Shown: positions 7,461 through 15,746, counted from the first letter of the stretch. The stretch is 64,000 bases of DNA from Streptococcus australis ATCC 700641 (GCF_000186465.1 NZ_GL636091.1:511218-575217), one strand, 5' to 3'. Numbers and translations: made by a program. Notes: generated by a model from the sequence alone, not told the origin.

Positions 7461-9692
7461 ATGAACAAATTAAAAGAATTAATGGAGGGAATGATTCGTC
7501 ATTTCCAACGAGAAAAAAAACCAAGGAAGATCGCGGAAGAGGTTGAGTTATCAACGGACGGGGAGGAGCAAGCTCCGACCTATAGCCGCTCGGAAAAGTC
7601 ACGGAGAAAATCTCACTCCCAACATCCGATCAGACGCTTTTGGCGCAAGTATCACTTGACCAAGATCTTCCTACTGATTGGCCTGACCTTTAGTCTCATT
7701 GTCGGAGGTTATCTTTTTTACATAGCCAAGACGACCAATGTAGCAGATCTGCAAAATGCCCTCAAGGCGACTACAATCATCTATGATAAAGATGGGAACC
7801 AAGCAGGGAGCCTAACGGGGCAAAAAGGGACCTACGTTGAGTTAGATGCCATTAGCGAAAACTTGCAAAATGCAGTTGTTGCGACGGAAGACCGGAGTTT
7901 CTACAAAAATAGTGGGATTAACTACGGTCGTTTCTTCCTGGCGATTTTGACTGCCGGTCGCTCTGGTGGGGGATCGACGATTACCCAACAGTTGGCCAAA
8001 AATGCCTATCTTTCTCAGGATCAGACGGTTGAGCGGAAGGCCAAGGAGTTCTTCCTAGCCCTCGAGATTAACAAAAAATATAGTAAGAAAGAAATCCTGA
8101 CCATGTACCTCAATAATGCCTATTTTGGGAATGGGGTTTGGGGGATTGAAGATGCTTCTAAGAAGTATTTCGGTGTATCCGCTAGTGAGTTGACTTTGGA
8201 TCAGTCAGCTGTCCTTGCCGGTATGCTCAAAGGGCCAGAAATTTATAATCCACTTTATTCTGTCGAGAATGCGACCAATCGTCGTAATACGGTCCTACAA
8301 AATATGGTCGCAGCTGGTTATATCGATCAAGCCACAGCAGATCAATCCGCCGCAGTCGACATTCATGGCCAACTGATTGATGCCTATGAAGGCAAGTCAG
8401 AAGATTATCGCTACCCGTCCTATTTTGATGCGGTTATCAATGAGGCTGTCAACGAATATGGTCTAACAGAAGAAGATATCATCAAGAATGGTTACCGGAT
8501 CTACACAGAGATGGACCAGAATTACCAAGCAAGCATGCAGGTCATCTACGACAATGTAGATCTCTTCCCAGTTGCCGAAGATGGCACGCGGGCAGAATCT
8601 GGTAGTGTAGCCCTGGATCCTAAGACCGGAGGAGTGCGGGCGATCGTTGGACGCGTGGCTAGTGACCAGGATGTTGGCTTCAGAAGTTACAACTATGCGA
8701 CTCAATCTGCGAGAAGTCCTGGTTCTACCATTAAACCTCTCGTCGTGTATAGTCCAGCTGTTGCCGACGGCTGGTCGACCAATAAAGAATTGGACAATAC
8801 GACTAAGGTCTACGGTAGTTATACAGTCAATAACTACGGCGGCATTCAAGGTAGCCCGACTGTCCCTATGTACCAAGCCTTGGCAGAATCTCTTAATCTT
8901 CCAGCTGTCGCTACAGCCAATGAGTTAGGGCTCAATACTGTCTTTGATTATGGGACAAAATTTGGTCTCAATATGGACAAGGTGGACAGATCTCTCGGAG
9001 TTGCCCTCGGATCTGGTGTGACGACCAATCCGCTTCAGATGGCTCAGGCCTATGGAACCTTTGCCAACGATGGAGTGATGAACGATGCCCATCTCATTAC
9101 GAAGATTGAAAATGCTAGCGGTCAGGTGGTGAAAAGTCACAGCCAGAAATCGAAACGAGTGCTCAGCAGTTCAGCCAATAAGAAGATGACCAATATGATG
9201 TTAGGAACCTTTACCAATGGAACGGGTGTCAATGCAGCACCATATGGTTATACCATGGCTGGTAAAACAGGAACGACTGAAACGGACTTCAACCCCGATC
9301 TTTCCGGAGACCAGTGGGTCATCGGCTACACGCCAGATGTGGTCATTAGTCAGTGGCTAGGCTTCCCTAAGACGGATGAAACCCACTATTTGACAGGGAC
9401 CAGTGCAGAAACAGCCTCAGTGATCTTCCGAAATGTAGCCAATAGCGTCCTTCCTTATACAGAAGGAACTAGCTTTGACAATGAGAAAAATTCTTACCAG
9501 GAAAATGGCATTGCCCCTGTCGGTCAAGAAACAGAAACAGAGAGTCCAGAAGAGGACAAGGGCTTCTTTGATACGGTCAAAGAACGCGCTGCAGGTATCG
9601 TAGACGATGCCAAAAAAGCCATCGATGAAGCAGATATTCCTGGAAAAGCACAAAATGCCTGGGATACTTTCAAGGGTTGGTTTGGATTCTAA
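7461..9692 (+). CDS. pbp2a: Bifunctional penicillin-binding protein 2a (class A PBP)
   Basis: A class A PBP that polymerises and cross-links peptidoglycan outside the membrane. Residues 1-67 are a charged cytoplasmic tail and about 68-90 a membrane anchor. The GT51 glycosyltransferase follows, with its catalytic glutamate in ATEDRSFY (Glu143) and GGSTITQQLAKN. The transpeptidase has STIK (Ser422), SLN (477-479) and KTG (602-604). The sequence matches what I recall of pneumococcal PBP2a closely over its length (743 against about 731 residues). The C-terminal tail is acidic. The gene lies upstream of rpmG-secE-nusG, as in pneumococcus. No altered active-site motif was seen. Confidence 0.95.
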   Translation: MNKLKELMEGMIRHFQREKKPRKIAEEVELSTDGEEQAPTYSRSEKSRRKSHSQHPIRRFWRKYHLTKIFLLIGLTFSLIVGGYLFYIAKTTNVADLQNALKATTIIYDKDGNQAGSLTGQKGTYVELDAISENLQNAVVATEDRSFYKNSGINYGRFFLAILTAGRSGGGSTITQQLAKNAYLSQDQTVERKAKEFFLALEINKKYSKKEILTMYLNNAYFGNGVWGIEDASKKYFGVSASELTLDQSAVLAGMLKGPEIYNPLYSVENATNRRNTVLQNMVAAGYIDQATADQSAAVDIHGQLIDAYEGKSEDYRYPSYFDAVINEAVNEYGLTEEDIIKNGYRIYTEMDQNYQASMQVIYDNVDLFPVAEDGTRAESGSVALDPKTGGVRAIVGRVASDQDVGFRSYNYATQSARSPGSTIKPLVVYSPAVADGWSTNKELDNTTKVYGSYTVNNYGGIQGSPTVPMYQALAESLNLPAVATANELGLNTVFDYGTKFGLNMDKVDRSLGVALGSGVTTNPLQMAQAYGTFANDGVMNDAHLITKIENASGQVVKSHSQKSKRVLSSSANKKMTNMMLGTFTNGTGVNAAPYGYTMAGKTGTTETDFNPDLSGDQWVIGYTPDVVISQWLGFPKTDETHYLTGTSAETASVIFRNVANSVLPYTEGTSFDNEKNSYQENGIAPVGQETETESPEEDKGFFDTVKERAAGIVDDAKKAIDEADIPGKAQNAWDTFKGWFGF

Positions 9693-9705
9693 AAAATAGA
9701 CCTTT

Positions 9706-9737
9706 AAAAGATGGTAAGATTTCTTGCCATCTTTTAG
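9706..9737 (+). terminator. pbp2a terminator
   Basis: AAAAGATGGTAAGA pairs with TCTTGCCATCTTTT (one G-T wobble) over about 13 bp and ends in a short T run, 14 bases after the stop codon. Confidence 0.75.
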
Positions 9738-9853
9738 ATTGTAGAGAAACTATATTTACATAAAATAACTGGGAGATCCTTCAATAAAAAAGATGATTTC
9801 TATTTTATGAAATTATTCAACTCAATCTCGAAACTTTCCGCCGTGAGAAAAGT

Positions 9854-10028
9854 GAGGCTGGGACAAAAGTCCTAGCCTCTCAATTGTCTTTGGATTGTCG
9901 AGCAAGACGCAGTGGTTGAGTGGGCTCTACTACGCTGATATCATCAGCTTTTACAGCCCTACTCAACTGTGCGGAGGTGGGACGACGAAATCGAATTCTA
10001 ACGAATGACCGATTTCTGTCCCACTCTC
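9854..10028 (+). repeat. Element A, full copy 2, nested in element B
   Basis: A 175-bp copy, the same length as copies 1 and 3. The flanks GAGAAAAGTG and ACTCGGGAG are adjacent pieces of element B, showing that A arrived after B. Confidence 0.85.
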
Positions 10029-10062
10029 ACTCGGGAGTTTTGAAACCTTAGATTCAAAACTA

Positions 10063-10174
10063 ATTGAACACGGGCTGCGGATTGTGTCAAAAAGATAAGT
10101 TCTCCTAGAATCTAAAAATTCTGAGTCGAACTTCCTATTTTGACTTAATCCGTGAACGCCCTTTGTATCTTGGT
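10063..10174. repeat. Element C, about 112-bp RUP-like palindromic insertion
   Basis: Flanked by TA on both sides (10061-10062 and 10175-10176) where intact element B has a single TA, implying a TA target duplication. The two halves are an imperfect inverted repeat (CGGATT, GTCAAAA, AAGTTC and AGAAT recur in order on both strands). Length, TA target and structure resemble pneumococcal RUP, the non-autonomous IS630-type element. Identity with RUP is inferred, not checked. Confidence 0.6.
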
Positions 10175-10301
10175 TAAGTCATGGAACTTCTATGAAGTTC
10201 GCTGACGTCCGTACTCACCTAAGGAAAGTTTCTGAAAAGATTTTGAATGGAAAGGATTTTTTAAATAATTTTCGTAGCTTAGATAGCTATCGATAGGGTG
10301 C

Positions 10302-10339
10302 TAAAAAAGCCTTCAGATGATGACCTGAAAGGCTTTTGT
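10302..10339 (-). terminator. Terminator of the zinc metallopeptidase gene
   Basis: On the minus strand AAAGCCTTTCAG pairs with CTGAAGGCTTT and ends in TTTTTT, 12 bases after the stop codon. A-rich and T-rich sides suggest it may work both ways. Confidence 0.8.
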
Positions 10340-10350
10340 CTTTATGTTCA

Positions 10351-11271
10351 TTACAAGTCTTTGTCAGAGACGCTGAAGGTATCTCCGTGCTCAAAATCAC
10401 CGTATTGGTAACCACGTTTGAACCAGCGCATGCGTTGTTCAGAAGTCCCGTGGGTGAAGCTATCAGGGACGGAGTAGCCATAGGCTTGTTCTTGAAGGGT
10501 ATCATCTCCCACGGCATGGGCAGCGTTGAGCGCTTCTTCGATATCTCCTGTCTCCATGAGGCCTTGTTCTTCAATGTAGCGAGCCCACATACCCGCATAG
10601 TAGTCAGCTTGAAGTTCCAAACGGACATTGAGGGCATTTTTTTCTGTCTCGCTTTTCCCTCGGATGGCTTTCTGGTAACTCTGAAGAGTCCCCAATTCGT
10701 TTTGGATGTGGTGGCCGACTTCGTGAGCGATGACATAAGCCATAGCAAAATCTCCGCTAGCCTTGTATTTGGTGGTCAACTCTTTGTAGAAGCTGATGTC
10801 CAAATAGATCTTTTGGTCTGTCGGACAGTAGAAGGGGCCGGCAGATGCTTGGCCTACACCACAGCCAGTTCGAGTTTGACCCGTATAGAAAACCAAGGTT
10901 GGCTTGTGATAGGTTCGGCCTTGGTTTTGGAAGGTTTGCCCCCAGAAATCCTCAGTAGTTCCAAGGACTTGACTGACGAATTTGCTATCTCCGTCACTCA
11001 CCTGGGTATTGCTTTGGCGCGTGACTTGTCCTGAGTTATAGTTCTGCGTGTTTTGACCTGGGTCAAAGAGCCCGCTTAATCCAGCTCCGCCACTCAAAAA
11101 GATGAGGACCAGGATCAAGATTAGTTTACTCTTGAAGCTTCCAGGTGAGAGGAGGATTTGTAAAATACCACCCCCTAAATTCCCACCAGAGCGGCCAGAT
11201 GAGTAGCTTCCGCCACTTTGCTCGCGACGGTCTTCAATGTTTTTACTTTCTTTCAGATGATCGCTTTTCAT
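10351..11271 (-). CDS. Membrane-anchored neutral zinc metallopeptidase (YpfJ family)
   Basis: A 306-residue member of the putative neutral zinc metallopeptidase family (COG2321, YpfJ-like). A Gly/Ser-rich, charged N-terminus (1-45) precedes one membrane segment (about 48-63), so the C-terminal domain faces outward. The zinc-binding helix HEVGHH is at residues 183-188. Downstream LQADYYAGMWA contains the likely third ligand. Cysteines in GCGVG and FYCP may form a disulfide. Substrates of this family are unknown. It stands alone on the minus strand, convergent with pbp2a and divergent from rpmG. The ATG has AGGAGAAATT upstream. Confidence 0.88.
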   Translation of the reverse strand: MKSDHLKESKNIEDRREQSGGSYSSGRSGGNLGGGILQILLSPGSFKSKLILILVLIFLSGGAGLSGLFDPGQNTQNYNSGQVTRQSNTQVSDGDSKFVSQVLGTTEDFWGQTFQNQGRTYHKPTLVFYTGQTRTGCGVGQASAGPFYCPTDQKIYLDISFYKELTTKYKASGDFAMAYVIAHEVGHHIQNELGTLQSYQKAIRGKSETEKNALNVRLELQADYYAGMWARYIEEQGLMETGDIEEALNAAHAVGDDTLQEQAYGYSVPDSFTHGTSEQRMRWFKRGYQYGDFEHGDTFSVSDKDL

Positions 11272-11350
11272 AATTTCTCCTTTATCTCCTATATTGTATC
11301 AAATCGTAGAGAAAAGCCAAACAAAATGCGCTTCCAGAGAGCAGAAGAAC

Positions 11351-11379
11351 TTGTCAAATAGTGGAAAACTTGCTATAAT
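11351..11379 (+). promoter_or_regulatory. rpmG-secE promoter
   Basis: TTGTCA (11351-11356), a 17-base spacer, TATAAT (11374-11379), with the rpmG start 19 bases further on. Confidence 0.85.
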
Positions 11380-11397
11380 GGTGTGAATGGAGGCGTT

Positions 11398-11550
11398 ATG
11401 GCATTAAAAAAAGCAAGTCTAGCGTGTACGGTTTGTGGGTCACGCAACTACTCAATCAAGTTGAGTGCGACGCCAAAACCAAAACGTCTAGAAGTTAATA
11501 AGTTTTGTAAACATTGTAGCAAATATACAATTCATAAAGAAACCAGATAG
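11398..11550 (+). CDS. rpmG: 50S ribosomal protein L33
   Basis: A 50-residue protein beginning [18 protein letters not shown]. The two CxxC pairs (C-TV-C near residue 10, C-KH-C near 37) mark the zinc-binding C+ form of L33. GGAGG stands a few bases before the ATG. It is followed immediately by secE, the usual rpmG-secE-nusG order in streptococci. Confidence 0.93.
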   Translation: MALKKASLACTVCGSRNYSIKLSATPKPKRLEVNKFCKHCSKYTIHKETR

Positions 11551-11559
11551 GAGAATGTT

Positions 11560-11736
11560 GTGAAATTTTTTAAAGATATTTTTGTCTTGCTAAAAAACAC
11601 GACTTGGCCAAATCGCAAGGAAAGATGGAAAAACTTTATCTCCGTGATTGAGTACACCGCTTTTTTTGTAGCTTTGATTTATTTGTTTGACCAAGTAGTG
11701 GCTAAAGGTATTTTGAAGCTAATCGATATGTTCTAA
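11560..11736 (+). CDS. secE: Preprotein translocase subunit SecE
   Basis: A 58-residue single-span SecE of the short Gram-positive type, part of the SecYEG channel. It begins MKFFKDIFVLLKNTTWPNRK, with the conserved TTWP motif before the membrane helix. The start is GTG at 11560, nine bases after the rpmG stop, with TAGGAGAA just upstream; no in-frame ATG fits. Position between rpmG and nusG supports the call. Confidence 0.9.
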   Translation: MKFFKDIFVLLKNTTWPNRKERWKNFISVIEYTAFFVALIYLFDQVVAKGILKLIDMF

Positions 11737-11751
11737 AAAAGAAACAAATTT

Positions 11752-11775
11752 GCGTCCCCTGTGGATGCTTTTTTT
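11752..11775 (+). terminator. Terminator between secE and nusG
   Basis: GCGTCC pairs with GGATGC (one G-T wobble) around CCTGT and is followed by seven T. nusG has its own TATAAT at 11831-11836, so this may be a partial terminator. Confidence 0.7.
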
Positions 11776-11830
11776 CTTATCTTGCTGAAGAAAAACAAGA
11801 GAAACTGCTTTGCTTTCTCCGGTTTTATGT

Positions 11831-11836
11831 TATAAT
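11831..11836 (+). promoter_or_regulatory. nusG promoter (-10)
   Basis: TATAAT preceded by TATGT; a weak -35 (TTGCTT at 11810-11815) is 15 bases upstream. The implied leader is about 80 nt. Confidence 0.55.
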
Positions 11837-11921
11837 GGAGCTAGGAAAACAAGAGCCAGAAGGCTTTTTTTAGTATCGTGATGAAACGATGGACCTCTGG
11901 TAGATAAGAAAGGAAACAAAA

Positions 11922-12458
11922 ATGGATAGTTTTGACAAAGGCTGGTTTGTCCTACAGACCTACTCAGGATATGAAAACAAAGTGAAGGAAAACCTTCTTC
12001 AACGCGCACAAACATATAACATGTTGGAAAACATCTTGCGTGTAGAAATCCCTACTCAAACTGTGCAAATCGAGAAGAACGGGAAAACAAAAGAAATCGA
12101 AGAAAATCGCTTCCCTGGTTATGTCTTAGTAGAAATGGTCATGACTGATGAAGCTTGGTTTGTTGTTCGGAATACACCAAACGTAACAGGATTTGTTGGA
12201 TCACACGGGAACCGTTCAAAACCAACTCCACTTTTGGAAGACGAGATTCGTAACATCTTGATTTCGATGGGACAAACAGTTCAAGATTTCAACATTGATG
12301 TGAAGGTGGGAGATACTGTACGTATCATCGATGGTGCCTTTGCAGACTACACTGGTAAGATCACAGAAATCGATAACAACAAGGTGAAAATGATTATCAC
12401 CATGTTTGGAAATGACACTGTGGCAGAAGTCAACCTCAATCAAATTGCAGAATTGTAA
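11922..12458 (+). CDS. nusG: Transcription termination/antitermination factor NusG
   Basis: A 178-residue NusG. The N-terminal NGN domain includes GWFVLQTYSGYENKVK and FPGYVLVEM and contacts RNA polymerase. The C-terminal KOW domain (about residues 125-178) has VGDTVRIIDGAFADYTGKI. Length is standard. The ATG has AAGGAAAC upstream, and the gene completes the rpmG-secE-nusG block. No unusual insertion. Confidence 0.96.
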   Translation: MDSFDKGWFVLQTYSGYENKVKENLLQRAQTYNMLENILRVEIPTQTVQIEKNGKTKEIEENRFPGYVLVEMVMTDEAWFVVRNTPNVTGFVGSHGNRSKPTPLLEDEIRNILISMGQTVQDFNIDVKVGDTVRIIDGAFADYTGKITEIDNNKVKMIITMFGNDTVAEVNLNQIAEL

Positions 12459-12498
12459 GGAATGAAAAGGGGTCCTTCCCTCCTTGATACAAAGAAAT

Positions 12499-12530
12499 CC
12501 TCTAAGACGCTGGTCTTGGAGGATTTGTGT
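12499..12530. terminator. nusG terminator (probably bidirectional)
   Basis: AAATCCTCTAAGAC pairs with GTCTTGGAGGATTT around GCTG, 40 bases after the nusG stop. The T tract is short. Confidence 0.6.
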
Positions 12531-12616
12531 TTGTTGAGAAGGGATTCTATCCCATTGGTGTGAAAAGCAACTGAATGCTTGAATAGGATCAGAAATGATT
12601 CCCGAAAAGGGCAACT

Positions 12617-13333
12617 TTATGCAGGCTCAGAGATTTGGAAGACTGTCTCTTTGTCAAAACCAACTGAGTAGTCTTTTCCGTCTTCTCCCTTCCAACTGAA
12701 GATCGTCGCGTAGCCAAAGACGAAAACAGTTTCTGGACGGCCGTGTTTTTCGACGACTTCTTTAGCCGTCATTCCAGGTTGAATATCCTTGAGATTCGTA
12801 ACCTTTTTAGCGTTAGGCAGGGTTGCAATTTTGTTAGACACCTGATTTTTTTCATTAAATCCAATCAAGATACTAAAGTTATCTCCATGCCAATAGAAAT
12901 CATCAGCAGTATCAGTATCAGCAGATCCCAACTTTCTGAGGACTTCTTCTTTTGAAGTAGGAGTAAGGTTCTCATTGCCAATGAGGGCCTCCACTTTAAT
13001 TTCTTTGAATGCAACCCATTTTGGCATTTCGGGGATATCTCCGATAGATTCAAGAGCTTCCCCTTGGTCCATCCAGCTCATTGTATAGTTAGGATCCTCG
13101 CGCGTGTTAGAATTTGAAGAACTAGAAGAACCATCGTCATCGAAGTCTGATGGAAATTCTTTTTTGCTGGTTGATTTTTTAGAGGATGAACTTCTAGAGC
13201 TCTTAGAGGTTTTTTTAGAACTGCTAACAAGGGGCTTTCTTTGGTGAGTCTCTGGTACAGCGGGTTGGCAAGCGGTAAGCATGGCAAAAGAGAGGATGCT
13301 GAGAGTATACAAGGTAACTTTTTTCATAATCAT
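12617..13333 (-). CDS. Lipoprotein of unknown function with a twin SmpA/BamE-like domain
   Basis: A 238-residue predicted lipoprotein: signal peptide with lipobox LTAC (Cys22), then a Ser/Lys-rich linker with an acidic stretch. The C-terminal part appears to hold two copies of a small alpha-beta unit: one around TSKEEVLRKLG and FSILIGFNEKNQ, the other around MTAKEVVEKHGRP and DYSVGFDKETVFQI. The pattern of a helix ending in a glycine followed by strands recalls SmpA/OmlA (BamE) folds and also occurs in the five proteins at 44872-49560. No catalytic residues are evident. ATGs at 13333 and 13327 are both possible. The gene is downstream of tRNA-Cys on the same strand, beyond a terminator. Confidence 0.75.
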   Translation of the reverse strand: MIMKKVTLYTLSILSFAMLTACQPAVPETHQRKPLVSSSKKTSKSSRSSSSKKSTSKKEFPSDFDDDGSSSSSNSNTREDPNYTMSWMDQGEALESIGDIPEMPKWVAFKEIKVEALIGNENLTPTSKEEVLRKLGSADTDTADDFYWHGDNFSILIGFNEKNQVSNKIATLPNAKKVTNLKDIQPGMTAKEVVEKHGRPETVFVFGYATIFSWKGEDGKDYSVGFDKETVFQISEPA

Positions 13334-13407
13334 CTTTTCCTTTCATGAGTGGAGAACAGAATCGCTCGCAAAGGAGCGATGGTGCAGTCCAATCCAGTGA
13401 TGGTATC

Positions 13408-13432
13408 AAAAAAAGCCCATTGCTGGGCTCAT
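13408..13432 (-). terminator. tRNA-Cys terminator
   Basis: On the minus strand AGCCCAGCAATGGGCT forms a hairpin followed by seven T. Confidence 0.85.
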
Positions 13433-13448
13433 TGATATTTGTTTGTGA

Positions 13449-13519
13449 AGGCGGTAGACGGATTTGAACCGACGATCAAGCTTTTGCAGAGCCGTGCCTT
13501 ACCACTTGGCTATACCGCC
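13449..13519 (-). tRNA. tRNA-Cys (GCA)
   Basis: Read on the minus strand the acceptor stem GGCGGTA pairs with TACCGCC. The D arm is GCCAAGTGGTAAGGC, the anticodon loop CTGCAAA gives anticodon GCA, and the T arm contains GGTTCAAATCC. The discriminator is U, as for Cys tRNAs, and CCA is not encoded. The anticodon stem has a C-U mismatch at its outer pair. Confidence 0.93.
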
Positions 13520-13531
13520 ACAACATATTCT

Positions 13532-13560
13532 ATTTTATCTTAAAAATCAGATAAGGTCAA
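13532..13560 (-). promoter_or_regulatory. tRNA-Cys promoter
   Basis: On the minus strand TTGACC (13560-13555), a 17-base spacer and TAAAAT (13537-13532), ending 13 bases before the mature 5' end. Confidence 0.8.
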
Positions 13561-13683
13561 GAAAAAATTTCGGACAAAAGGCTTATGAAAGGGAAAGAAT
13601 GAGAATCGTGCAGAAAAACATAAAGGAAGGAGAAAAAAGACCTGAAGAAAAGCAGGAAAGTCTAGGAATTTCTCTCAAATGAC

Positions 13684-13712
13684 TTGCAAAAAGCTTCTAA
13701 ATCTGCTATACT
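13684..13712 (+). promoter_or_regulatory. rpsB promoter
   Basis: TTGCAA (13684-13689), a 17-base spacer, TATACT (13707-13712). It implies a leader of about 115 nt before rpsB, long enough for S2 autoregulation. Confidence 0.8.
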
Positions 13713-13833
13713 GATAAAGTTGCGTAAAGCAATAAATACTCATCCTGGAACCATTGTGGCACCGTTGCCCTTGTGGTCGTGTTGCAAGCTGACGTCTGGG
13801 AGAGGAGAAAAAAACAAAAAGGAGAATTTACTC

Positions 13834-14616
13834 ATGGCAGTAATTTCAATGAAACAACTTCTTGAGGCTGGTGTACACTTCGGTCACCAAACTCGTCGCT
13901 GGAACCCTAAGATGGCTAAGTACATCTTTACTGAGCGTAACGGAATCCACGTTATCGACTTGCAACAAACTGTAAAATACGCTGACCAAGCATATGACTT
14001 CATGCGTGATGCTGCTGCAAACGACGCAGTTGTATTGTTTGTTGGTACTAAGAAACAAGCTGCTGAAGCTGTTGCGGAAGAAGCTGTTCGTTCAGGTCAA
14101 TACTTCATCAACCACCGTTGGTTGGGTGGTACCCTTACTAACTGGGGAACAATCCAAAAACGTATCGCTCGTTTGAAAGAAATCAAACGTATGGAAGAAG
14201 AAGGAATCTTCGACGTTCTTCCTAAGAAAGAAGTTGCACTTCTTAACAAACAACGCGCTCGTCTTGAAAAATTCTTGGGTGGTATCGAAGAAATGCCTCG
14301 TATCCCAGACGTAATGTACGTTGTTGACCCACACAAAGAGCAAATCGCTGTTAAAGAAGCTAAGAAATTGGGTATCCCAGTTGTAGCGATGGTCGACACA
14401 AACACTGACCCAGACGATATCGATGTAATCATCCCAGCGAACGATGATGCTATCCGCGCTGTTAAATTGATCACTGCGAAAATGGCTGACGCTGTTATCG
14501 AAGGACGTCAAGGTGAAGATGCAGTTGCATCAGTTGAAGCTGAATTGGCAGCAACTGAAACTCAAGCAGATTCAATCGAAGAAATCGTTGAAGTTGTAGA
14601 AGGCGACAACGCTTAA
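13834..14616 (+). CDS. rpsB: 30S ribosomal protein S2
   Basis: A 260-residue S2 starting [20 protein letters not shown], the conserved N-terminus. The frame is open upstream to 13684, but that part is leader RNA; the ATG at 13834 has AAAGGAGAA in place and gives the family length. The C-terminal tail is acidic. It is followed by tsf after 78 bases, the universal rpsB-tsf order, with a hairpin in the junction. Confidence 0.96.
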   Translation: MAVISMKQLLEAGVHFGHQTRRWNPKMAKYIFTERNGIHVIDLQQTVKYADQAYDFMRDAAANDAVVLFVGTKKQAAEAVAEEAVRSGQYFINHRWLGGTLTNWGTIQKRIARLKEIKRMEEEGIFDVLPKKEVALLNKQRARLEKFLGGIEEMPRIPDVMYVVDPHKEQIAVKEAKKLGIPVVAMVDTNTDPDDIDVIIPANDDAIRAVKLITAKMADAVIEGRQGEDAVASVEAELAATETQADSIEEIVEVVEGDNA

Positions 14617-14636
14617 TTATCACAATCGTAATTACC

Positions 14637-14673
14637 TAGGAGGGCGGGGCTTAGCCCGGCTCTCCTATTTTTA
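14637..14673 (+). terminator. Attenuating terminator between rpsB and tsf
   Basis: TAGGAGGGCGGGGC and GCCCGGCTCTCCTA form a strong GC-rich stem with a TTA loop followed by five T. Its 3' arm can instead pair with the tsf ribosome-binding site. Confidence 0.8.
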
Positions 14674-14690
14674 AAAAAATATAGGAGAAT
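14662..14690 (+). promoter_or_regulatory. Alternative hairpin covering the tsf ribosome-binding site
   Basis: CTCCTAT (3' arm of the terminator) is complementary to ATAGGAG, which contains the tsf Shine-Dalgarno sequence; the intervening T and A runs also pair. This fold and the terminator hairpin exclude each other. Confidence 0.5.
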
Positions 14691-14694
14691 CAAA

Positions 14695-15735
14695 ATGGCA
14701 GAAATTACAGCTAAACTTGTTAAAGAGTTGCGTGAAAAATCTGGTGCTGGTGTTATGGACGCTAAGAAAGCCTTGGTTGAAGTTGATGGTGACATCGAAA
14801 AAGCAATCGAATTGCTTCGCGAAAAAGGTATGGCTAAGGCAGCTAAGAAAGCTGACCGTGTTGCCGCTGAAGGTTTGACTGGTGTTTATGTGAACGGTAA
14901 CGTTGCAGCAGTAGTTGAAGTAAATGCTGAAACTGACTTCGTTGCGAAAAACGCTCAATTCGTTGAATTGGTAAATGCTACAGCGAAAGTCATCGCTGAA
15001 GGTAAACCAGCTAACAACGAAGAAGCTCTTGCTTTGACAATGCCTTCAGGTGAAACTCTTGAAGCAGCATACGTATCTGCAACAGCTACAATCGGAGAAA
15101 AAATCTCATTCCGTCGTTTTGCTTTGCTTGAAAAAACAGATGCACAACACTTCGGTGCATACCAACACAACGGTGGACGTATCGGTGTTATCTCTGTTGT
15201 CGAAGGTGGAGACGAAGCACTTGCTAAACAAATTTCAATGCACATCGCTGCAATGAAACCAACTGTTCTTTCATACAAAGAATTGGATGAGCAATTCGTA
15301 AAAGATGAGTTGGCACAATTGAACCACGTGATCGACCAAGACAACGAAAGCCGTGCAATGGTTGGTAAACCAGCTCTTCCACACTTGAAGTATGGTTCTA
15401 AAGCTCAATTGACTGACGAAGTGGTTGCTCAAGCTGAAGAAGATATCAAAGCTGAATTGGCAGCTGAAGGTAAACCAGAAAAAATCTGGGATAAAATCAT
15501 CCCAGGTAAAATGGATCGCTTCTTATTGGACAACACGAAAGTTGACCAAGCCTACACTCTTCTTGCACAAGTTTACATCATGGATGACAGCAAGACAGTG
15601 GAAGCTTACCTTGAATCAGTAAATGCTTCAGTTGTTGAATTCGTTCGCTTTGAAGTTGGTGAAGGTATTGAAAAAGCTTCAAATGACTTTGAAGCAGAAG
15701 TTGCAGCTACAATGGCAGCAGCTCTTAACAACTAA
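14695..15735 (+). CDS. tsf: Translation elongation factor Ts
   Basis: A 346-residue EF-Ts, the nucleotide exchange factor of EF-Tu. The N-terminal UBA-like helix region includes [19 protein letters not shown]; the conserved TDFVAKN follows near residue 80. Length is the usual streptococcal one. The ATG at 14695 has TAGGAGAATCAAA upstream, the site that can be hidden by a hairpin. It ends ahead of a strong terminator. Confidence 0.96.
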   Translation: MAEITAKLVKELREKSGAGVMDAKKALVEVDGDIEKAIELLREKGMAKAAKKADRVAAEGLTGVYVNGNVAAVVEVNAETDFVAKNAQFVELVNATAKVIAEGKPANNEEALALTMPSGETLEAAYVSATATIGEKISFRRFALLEKTDAQHFGAYQHNGGRIGVISVVEGGDEALAKQISMHIAAMKPTVLSYKELDEQFVKDELAQLNHVIDQDNESRAMVGKPALPHLKYGSKAQLTDEVVAQAEEDIKAELAAEGKPEKIWDKIIPGKMDRFLLDNTKVDQAYTLLAQVYIMDDSKTVEAYLESVNASVVEFVRFEVGEGIEKASNDFEAEVAATMAAALNN

Positions 15736-15746
15736 GAATAAAAAAT

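Larger units (their letters stand above)
9832..10230 (-). repeat. Element B, copy 1, split by elements A and C
   Basis: The inverted counterpart of the 135-bp elements at 15797-15931 and 35368-35502. Pieces 9832-9854, 10029-10062 and 10175-10230 join to give element B. Its inner GTGCC...GGCAC hairpin is replaced by element A (9854-10028), and element C is inserted at a TA in its other half (10063-10174). It lies between the convergent ends of pbp2a and the metallopeptidase gene. Confidence 0.85.

Noticed and set aside
9854..10174. Insertion sequence remnant carrying transposase pieces
   Set aside because: No transposase fragment is found in any frame; the segment is made of small palindromic repeats only.
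10336..11034. 232-codon plus-strand frame opposite the zinc metallopeptidase gene
   Set aside because: The minus-strand frame has the HEVGHH motif, membrane segment and ribosome-binding site; the plus frame has none of these.
13464..13682. 72-codon plus-strand frame across tRNA-Cys
   Set aside because: It runs through the tRNA gene and its promoter and has no ribosome-binding site.
13846..14511. Long antisense open frames opposite rpsB (also opposite tsf and other genes)
   Set aside because: They are mirrors of strong codon bias in highly expressed genes, without ribosome-binding sites or recognisable products.
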